From Flavobacterium sp. UBA807 (GTDB lineage Bacteria; Bacteroidota; Bacteroidia; Flavobacteriales; Flavobacteriaceae): a stretch of DNA of 17,989 nt. Below, in pieces: positions 13,246 to 17,989 of this stretch (positions are counted from its first letter, which is position 1; each line of letters begins with the position of its first letter). The position numbers and the translations under genes were made by a program. The notes beneath the pieces were generated by a model. The model searched no databases and was not told where the DNA came from. It saw nothing but the letters and a program-made list of their open reading frames with translations. Where the stretch lies: assembly GCA_002296885.1 (NCBI GenBank), contig DBIH01000211.1, forward strand, positions 1,590 through 19,578. Reading direction: 5' to 3'.

Positions 13246-14562
13246 TTAGTTCTTTATAAATTTGCGGAATAAGCTTTTCCCTTCTTCTGTTATTTTCAAA
13301 ATATAAACTCCTTTACTGAACTGATTGGTTGTAATGCTGATCAGATCCGACTGACTATCGAGATTTTTTTGGTAAACAATCTCACCCAATGCGTTTGTGA
13401 TTTGCATGGATCCATGCTGAATTGTATTGAAAAAATTCAACTGATCTGCGACAGGATTAGGAAACACTTCCGGTCCGGATTCAGTCACAGCATCCTTCAC
13501 ACCTGTCAATAAAGAATATATTTCTACCGAACCCAGCGGAAAAAATGTTTCATTAATTCCTCCTCCGATCATAAACAAATCATCAATGGAAGTCGCGGCG
13601 GCCCATGCACGGGCAGTCGTGAGATGAGAAAGCATCCAGGTTTGTGTAGTGGTATCATAAATATCTACAACATCATACATTGTTGCAAGATTCGCATCCA
13701 TTCCTCCGGCGAAAAAAACTTTATTTTGTACTGCTGATGATGAAGTGAACCATCGTCCGGTTGAAAGAGAATCAATACTCCAGGTATTGGTCGTCACATC
13801 ATAGATATCCACACGGTTACTTGCCACTCCTGAATTATTCAATCCTCCCGCAATAAAAATTTTATTCCCGCAAGAGGTTGCTGTGCAGTTGAAACGGGCT
13901 TCGGACAAAGTTGCAGTAGTCCATGTAGAACTCGCGACATCATATATATCCACTACATCCATTACAGCATTGGTCAAATCAGTTCCTCCGGCGAAAACTA
14001 TTTTACCTCCCGCGCCGGCGCCTGCAAGAAAATAACGTGGCACGGAAAGATCAGTTGTTGTCCATACTCCCGTAGCAGTGTCGTAAACATCCACAACTTT
14101 GTAACACACGCCCGCACCATCATTCACTCCGCCGGCAAAGAAAACCTGACTGCCTCCGGATGCCGCAGCCAATTTTGTACGCGGAGCACTCAAAGACATA
14201 GCCGCCCAGCCGCCTGTTGTGCCGTCATACATATCCACCACATCAAAATTGGCGAGGATTCCGTCATCCGCGCCTCCGGCAAAAAATATTTTCGTTCCAC
14301 ATGAAGTTGCCGCAGCTGTCGTGCGGCTCACCGAAAGATTTGTTCCTGTCCAGGTAGCGCTTGTTCCTTCATACACATCTACAAAATCATAAGGAATACT
14401 TACCAAGCCTATCCCGCCGGCAAACATCGCTTTATCTCCACCGGAAGCAGCGGAAAAATTGTAGCGGGCAGTGGATAAATTGGCACTTGTCCATTGCGCG
14501 TGTGAAGTCAAGTTAATGAGACACAAATAAATCAGTGAAGTCAGCGTGTAGAGTTTTTTCAT
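13246..14562 (-). CDS. Secreted seven-repeat Kelch propeller with T9SS tail, 438 aa
   Basis: A secreted Kelch beta-propeller. Residues 1-22 are a signal peptide (LYTLTSLIYLCLINLTSHAQ). Seven repeats of about 48 residues follow, each with W-x4-LS-x2-R, an AA or SA segment, KIFFAGG and VVDVYD; Arg and FAGG are the Kelch landmarks. The last 75 residues are a T9SS type A sorting domain: VFPNPVADQLNF, ITNALGEIVYQKN, FSKGVYILKI and the basic end FRKFIKN. The protein therefore goes through the T9SS to the surface. It probably binds a protein or glycan, but no ligand is visible. It starts 110 bases after the delta-60 gene on the same strand, with no clear promoter between, so it may be co-transcribed with it. 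Confidence 0.9.
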   Translation of the reverse strand: MKKLYTLTSLIYLCLINLTSHAQWTSANLSTARYNFSAASGGDKAMFAGGIGLVSIPYDFVDVYEGTSATWTGTNLSVSRTTAAATSCGTKIFFAGGADDGILANFDVVDMYDGTTGGWAAMSLSAPRTKLAAASGGSQVFFAGGVNDGAGVCYKVVDVYDTATGVWTTTDLSVPRYFLAGAGAGGKIVFAGGTDLTNAVMDVVDIYDVASSTWTTATLSEARFNCTATSCGNKIFIAGGLNNSGVASNRVDIYDVTTNTWSIDSLSTGRWFTSSSAVQNKVFFAGGMDANLATMYDVVDIYDTTTQTWMLSHLTTARAWAAATSIDDLFMIGGGINETFFPLGSVEIYSLLTGVKDAVTESGPEVFPNPVADQLNFFNTIQHGSMQITNALGEIVYQKNLDSQSDLISITTNQFSKGVYILKITEEGKSLFRKFIKN

Positions 14563-14672
14563 GGAAAGATTTTATTTGTTGAACTGAATATTTCTTCTAA
14601 AACTAATTGAATTCTTTATACTCTCAACCAGCCGCATCAAAATTTTCGCCGCGATCTTTTATTGGACCAATC

Positions 14673-16244
14673 TTATTGAACAATCACTTTACCTGTATAA
14701 GACGCGCGGGAATTGACACAACGGATAAAATAAACTCCGGCATTCAATTCGGAAGGAACAGGAATTTCGAGGGAGGATTTTCCGCCGGTGGCTGATGTCC
14801 ATTCGCTGCCTGCCACACATTTTCCTTCTGGAGAAATCCATTGTATTGTTCCACTGCCTGCCGCACTGAAAGGAATTCTTACAGTAGCATTTCTGTGCAC
14901 CCCATTCGGGAAAACAGGTAATGATTTTTCAGTAATGATCTCCGGTACTCGTGTACTAAAACCATTTTGATAACGAGCCAATGCAAAATCCAAATTTCCT
15001 CCTACAGGATCATTTGCTTTTCCGGCGAGAACAATTTTTCCATCCGCCTGCAAAGTCATCGCGTTTGCTTCATCAAAACTTCCATTCATTTGTGTGTAAA
15101 CAATTCCGTTTGTACCGAAAGTAGAATCCGGAATTCCATTTTGTGTATACCGCATCAATAAAAAGTCTCTGTCATTTGCCCAGTCTCCTCCGCTTGTACC
15201 GCAGATCAGAATTTTATGGTCGTTTTGAATGTATACATCCAGACCAACATCATTGGTTCCATTGTTGAATGTGATGGCGCCACCTGTCCCGAATCCATTG
15301 TCCAGAACACCGGTACTGTCAAATTGCATCACCAACAAATCAAAAGAATAATCCGGGAGTGTGGTGAAACCAGTGATTACAATTTTTCCATTGTCTGCAA
15401 GTTCCATCCCGAAACAATCTTCAATTCCGCTTGTGAGCGATTGAATCACAAAACCATTAGTGCCAAAAGTAGAATCCAACGTTCCATCTGGATGGAAACG
15501 AATCAGCAGGACATCAAAGAATGTAAACGCAGTTTCATAATGTCCTGCTGCTATGATTCGTCCATCTTGCATCACACTAATGCTGGTAAGTTCATTGTCG
15601 GTTCCGGTAACTGGAATTTCAGCTCTGCCATTCACACCAAAAGAAGTATCAATCTCTCCTTCTTCGCTAAAACGCATAACCATCGGAACATTATGAAAAA
15701 GTGTATCTGTATAGGTTCCGGAGATCAGAATTTTTCCATCCGGCTGAACTGCCATAGCAGAAGCAAAATCATCGCTGGTAGAAATATCAACGAGAGTTGC
15801 TCCTTGACTACCGAAGGAAGTGTCAATAGATCCGTCTGAATTCAGACGAAGAATCATCGCGGCAAATCCTCCAAGATGTCCATAAGCACATCCGGCAACA
15901 AGTATTTTTCCATTGTTAAGGATATAGGAATCGTACCCATAAGAATCATTTCCTATGTAGTGTGTAGCCCGACCATTCACGCCAAAGGTTGTATCCGGAG
16001 ATCCATCCGTCATCCAGCGATCAACGATTACACGACCGACATAACTCGAATTGAGAGAAACTCCGGAAGCTACAATTTTCTGATCGTCCTGTATTCTTAC
16101 ATCATTGTAGATGTCATGAAATCCGTTATCTGACATCAGAATTCCGGTTCCATTGAATGTGGAATCGAGGGTTCCGTCTGTTTGCGCGAGAGTGGAAATG
16201 GAAAAAGCAAGGCCAATACAGAAGAGAATAGAGATTTTTTTCAT
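14673..16244 (-). CDS. Secreted delta-60 repeat protein with T9SS tail, 523 aa
   Basis: A secreted repeat protein. The signal peptide is MKKISILFCIGLAFSISTLA, which fixes the start at 16244; a further 17 codons upstream (to 16295) are open but non-signal-like. Seven delta-60 repeats follow, each with D-G-x-x-D-x-x-F-G-x-x-G (for example DGTLDSTFGTNG) and, between them, QPDGKILISG-type strands, a pattern typical of a beta-propeller. The C-terminal 75 residues match a T9SS type A domain, VFPNGVHRNATVRI, QWISPEGKCV, LNAGVYFIRCV and YTGKVIVQ, though the usual PNP has become PNG. Export to the surface is therefore likely; the function is unknown. It lies downstream of the PAS-LuxR gene on the same strand. 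Confidence 0.85.
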   Translation of the reverse strand: MKKISILFCIGLAFSISTLAQTDGTLDSTFNGTGILMSDNGFHDIYNDVRIQDDQKIVASGVSLNSSYVGRVIVDRWMTDGSPDTTFGVNGRATHYIGNDSYGYDSYILNNGKILVAGCAYGHLGGFAAMILRLNSDGSIDTSFGSQGATLVDISTSDDFASAMAVQPDGKILISGTYTDTLFHNVPMVMRFSEEGEIDTSFGVNGRAEIPVTGTDNELTSISVMQDGRIIAAGHYETAFTFFDVLLIRFHPDGTLDSTFGTNGFVIQSLTSGIEDCFGMELADNGKIVITGFTTLPDYSFDLLVMQFDSTGVLDNGFGTGGAITFNNGTNDVGLDVYIQNDHKILICGTSGGDWANDRDFLLMRYTQNGIPDSTFGTNGIVYTQMNGSFDEANAMTLQADGKIVLAGKANDPVGGNLDFALARYQNGFSTRVPEIITEKSLPVFPNGVHRNATVRIPFSAAGSGTIQWISPEGKCVAGSEWTSATGGKSSLEIPVPSELNAGVYFIRCVNSRASYTGKVIVQ

Positions 16245-16295
16245 TATATGAATAATTTTGAATGCAAAATAGCGGCATTGGAAGCGGAATGACAA

Positions 16296-16311
16296 TACTC
16301 AAAATTGAGTA
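16296..16311. promoter_or_regulatory. Palindromic operator-like site upstream of the delta-60 gene
   Basis: TACTCAA (16296-16302) and TTGAGTA (16305-16311) form 7-bp inverted arms around AA. The site lies about 50 bases upstream of the delta-60 start at 16244, close to a TATTTTG word that may be the -7 box. It is suitably placed for a regulator such as the adjacent LuxR protein; that link is inference. Confidence 0.35.
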
Positions 16312-16402
16312 ATTTGAAAGGGAGATAATTGATTTTTATATCAATTGAAAAATAAACCGGCTCAATTCATTGTTCCTGGCTTCATTTTAATCGAAATCTC
16401 CT

Positions 16403-17164
16403 TCAAATAATATTGTGTTCAAGACAAAAAGTGATGAGTTCTGTGGTATTCTCCAGTCCGGCTTTTGCCAGCATTTTCCTGCGATGGGTGTCTACAGTAT
16501 GCGGACTCAAAAAAAGTTGTTCAGCAATTCTGGAACTGTTGTATCCCTGAGCGAGCAGTTTCAGAATTTCTTTTTCACGAAAAGAAAAAAGAAAATGGGT
16601 TTGTTTGTAATCCAGCAATTCTTCATCGGGAAAAACAAGAGTGTGATGTTCCGGTCCGCTTACATGAAACTGTACCGTGTTTGAATTTTTGAATGCGGAA
16701 ATGTCGATGAAATTGTGAAAGGTAAACACGCCGCCTGTTTCGGCAGGTATTATTTTATAGCAACATACCTCGCCAAGAATTCGGGCATATTCTCCATTTT
16801 GTTTGCGCATGCGGTAGTCGGCTTTGAACGCAAAATCGAAAACACTTCCTTCAAGAATTAAGTCATTGATGCTTTGATAATATTTGAACATAGCCTCACC
16901 GATGACAGTACGGTCATCGTCGTGGATGTAATTGAAAATATGCTCCGGCAGAATACTTTCCAAAGGATAACCGAGCACATCTTGTAAGGAAGTCGACAAG
17001 TACTCGAGATGCATACTTTGAATATCGATTCCCATGGAAAAATGACCAGGAAGATTGACCACACGCTGTTCGCGAATGGCAGCGGAAAGCAGTCCGCATT
17101 CCCTTGCTTCGGGAATGGTAAAGCGGACGGTTCTCATTTTCTCCAGAAATTGAACGAAATCCAT
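16403..17164 (-). CDS. PAS-LuxR transcriptional regulator, 253 aa
   Basis: A cytoplasmic regulator. The start is taken as the ATG at 17164 (MDFVQFLEKMRTVRF); the open frame to 17272 encodes a cysteine-rich, unlikely extension. A PAS fold is at about residues 44-155: GIDIQSMHLEYLS, QDVLGYPLESI, FNYIHDDDR and DYRMRKQNGEYARILGE. The LuxR HTH is at 193-250: FSFREKEILKLLAQGYNSSR, IAEQLFLSPHTVDTHRRKML, with the typical E-x2-L-x3-G and S-x-HTV-x-TH-x3-L patterns. PAS-LuxR proteins sense a small ligand or redox state and control transcription; the ligand is unknown. It stands upstream of the delta-60 gene in the same direction, with a 16-bp palindrome between them. Confidence 0.85.
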   Translation of the reverse strand: MDFVQFLEKMRTVRFTIPEARECGLLSAAIREQRVVNLPGHFSMGIDIQSMHLEYLSTSLQDVLGYPLESILPEHIFNYIHDDDRTVIGEAMFKYYQSINDLILEGSVFDFAFKADYRMRKQNGEYARILGEVCCYKIIPAETGGVFTFHNFIDISAFKNSNTVQFHVSGPEHHTLVFPDEELLDYKQTHFLFSFREKEILKLLAQGYNSSRIAEQLFLSPHTVDTHRRKMLAKAGLENTTELITFCLEHNII

Positions 17165-17329
17165 AGAATTAAAAATGCAAAATATCAGTTTAACACAATG
17201 AAAAACAGCCCCTTTCAGTCTTTCAGTCAATAGCGGATTAAATATAAACAAAAGACAGCAGCCAGTCTTCACAAGCAGAGAAAATCCTCATTTTAGAAGA
17301 AAGACGCCATGTTTTTTTACATTTTGAGC

Positions 17330-17359
17330 TTGGAATTTTAGGTATATTCATTACTTTTG
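17330..17359 (+). promoter_or_regulatory. Promoter of the tRNA-Asn transcript
   Basis: TTG at 17330-17332, a 19-base spacer, and TACTTTTG at 17352-17359 give the best match in the window to the Bacteroidota -33/-7 promoter. Transcription would start near 17365, giving a leader of about 110 bases before the tRNA. Confidence 0.65.
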
Positions 17360-17388
17360 TCGCCCCTAATTATTACCAAAATCGGTAT

Positions 17389-17429
17389 GCTTTAGTCCCG
17401 GCAAATAGTTGATTCGGGATGGCTAAAGC
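17389..17429. repeat. REP-like hairpin in the tRNA leader
   Basis: GCTTTAG then TCCCG (17389-17400) pairs with CGGGA (17415-17419) and CTAAAGC (17423-17429), 12 bp in total with a 3-base bulge (TGG) and a 14-base loop. A second small stem, CTTCGC with GCGAAG, follows at about 17443-17468. The sequence resembles REP-type palindromes of Bacteroidota, from memory. Confidence 0.5.
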
Positions 17430-17474
17430 GGGGAAGTCTGGTCTTCGCCTTGAGTAATCATAGCGAAGGAACAC

Positions 17475-17548
17475 TCTTCCTTAGCTCAGCTGGTTAGAGC
17501 ATCTGACTGTTAATCAGAGGGTCCCTGGTTCGAGCCCAGGAGGGAGAG
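17475..17548 (+). tRNA. tRNA-Asn (anticodon GUU)
   Basis: A complete 74-base cloverleaf. The acceptor stem is TCTTCCT (17475-17481) with AGGGAGA (17541-17547) and discriminator G. The D arm is GCTC with AGCTGGTTA and GAGC. The anticodon arm is TCTGA, loop CTGTTAA, TCAGA, with anticodon GTT. The T arm is CCTGG, TTCGAGC, CCAGG. CCA is not encoded. The anticodon reads both Asn codons. It sits downstream of its own promoter and immediately ahead of a repeat array. Confidence 0.95.
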
Positions 17549-17563
17549 CAAGTACAATGCGGA

Positions 17564-17615
17564 AAACAGTGCGAGTGAATGGTGTAAAATTTACACTGCT
17601 CACTACGCACTGTTT
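17564..17615. repeat. Long inverted repeat just after tRNA-Asn
   Basis: A near-perfect palindrome centred at 17589. The inner arms are GTGTAAA and TTTACAC around a single A. The outer arms continue through TCACT to AAACAGTGCG on the left and CGCACTGTTT on the right, 25 or so pairs with three mismatches and one bulge. It lies 15 bases after the tRNA. There is no T-run, so a terminator is not obvious. It shares the CACTGTTTCTG word with the following tandem units. Confidence 0.75.
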
Positions 17616-17681
17616 CTGTTTCTGATACTTTCTAAGTCTTCTGGATTCAGAAACAGTCCAATTAATCGGTGGTTTTATTTT

Positions 17682-17989
17682 ACTGTGTACTTCGCAGTGT
17701 TTCTGATTCTGTTTCTATTTAAACAGGCGTTTTTAGAAACAGTCTGAGAAACAGTGTGAGTGAGCAGTGTTTTATTTACTGTGTACTCCGCACTGTTTCT
17801 GATTCTGTTTCTATTTAAACATGCGTTTTTAGAAACAGTCTGAGAAACAGTGCCAGTGAACAGTGTCGCTATTCCACCGTGTACTCCGCACTGTTTCTGA
17901 TTCTGTTTCTATTTAAACATGCGTTTTTAGAAACAGGCTGAGAAACAGTGTGAGTGAGTAGTGTTTTTTTTACTGTGTACTTCGCTCTG
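17682..17989. repeat. Tandem array of 96-98-bp hairpin units (runs off the edge)
   Basis: Three full units, 17682-17777 (96), 17778-17875 (98) and 17876-17971 (96), then the start of a fourth. Each unit begins ACTGTGTACTCCGC or a close variant and contains an inverted repeat; in unit 2, 17791-17813 pairs with 17830-17852 over 20 of 23 positions, around a loop containing TTTAAACATGCG. Substitutions between units are few. The unit lengths are not all multiples of three, so the array is not coding. It continues past the window. Confidence 0.85.

Noticed and set aside
15216..15839. 207-codon + strand open frame inside the delta-60 gene
   Set aside because: It lies antisense to a repeat protein whose - strand frame has a signal peptide, seven repeats and a T9SS tail. 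The + peptide is Ser/Ile/Cys-rich without any domain.
17549..17615. Simple rho-independent terminator for tRNA-Asn
   Set aside because: The palindrome has no T-run after it and shares words with the tandem units, so it belongs to the array.
17682..17989. CRISPR array
   Set aside because: The units are contiguous at 96-98 bp and similar throughout; there are no short repeats alternating with unique spacers, and no cas genes are seen.

Overview
The window reads as chromosomal DNA of a member of the Bacteroidota. It is AT-rich. Several genes are preceded by a TAnnTTTG-type -7 promoter box, once with a TTG at -33 spacing. Three large secreted proteins end in a type IX secretion (T9SS) type A sorting domain. 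There are two AraC-type regulators typical of the phylum, one fused to a multi-pass membrane sensor, and a PorT-like outer-membrane beta-barrel. I cannot name the genus.

Layout. Bases 1-862 hold one hypothetical gene and a decaying intergenic stretch. Bases 763-1764 hold a nitroreductase-like pseudogene broken by several frameshifts. Bases 1864-4808 hold a compact stress and envelope cassette on the + strand: a short AraC-type regulator, an outer-membrane beta-barrel, a CsbD-like protein, a lipoprotein resembling the sll1863 stress family (interrupted at a run of nine A), a low-affinity iron permease-like protein and a tiny two-helix membrane protein of the lmo0937 type. The barrel and csbD promoters carry the same 40-bp element (34/40 identical) at exactly the same distance from their -7 boxes, so they are probably switched together. 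A 127-bp sequence (736-862) that contains the start of the broken nitroreductase recurs at 5012-5139, just past the cassette, so the cassette lies between direct repeats.

Bases 5140-5590 contain no convincing gene. They hold a relatively GC-rich patch with a long inverted repeat and operator-like sites ahead of the membrane-anchored AraC regulator (5591-6703). Bases 6828-11361 are a run of mostly small + strand genes: a secreted alpha/beta-hydrolase-fold protein lacking its catalytic Ser and His, a CPBP intramembrane protease, a VOC/glyoxalase-fold protein, a stand-alone GyrI-like effector-binding protein, a DUF1761-type membrane protein, two further membrane proteins and a 64-residue KOW protein.

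Bases 11390-17164 hold three secreted seven-repeat proteins, YCF48-like on + and Kelch and delta-60 on -, all with T9SS tails. Among them are a DUF4406-like nucleotide-binding-fold protein that seems to start at ATT, and a PAS-LuxR regulator upstream of the delta-60 gene. A shared hairpin terminator separates the converging + and - blocks. The window ends with tRNA-Asn(GUU), a well-formed promoter ahead of it, a REP-like hairpin in its leader, and downstream an array of 96-98-bp tandem units, each carrying a long imperfect inverted repeat, that runs off the window edge.

Family names come from recognising the sequences; no database search was possible.
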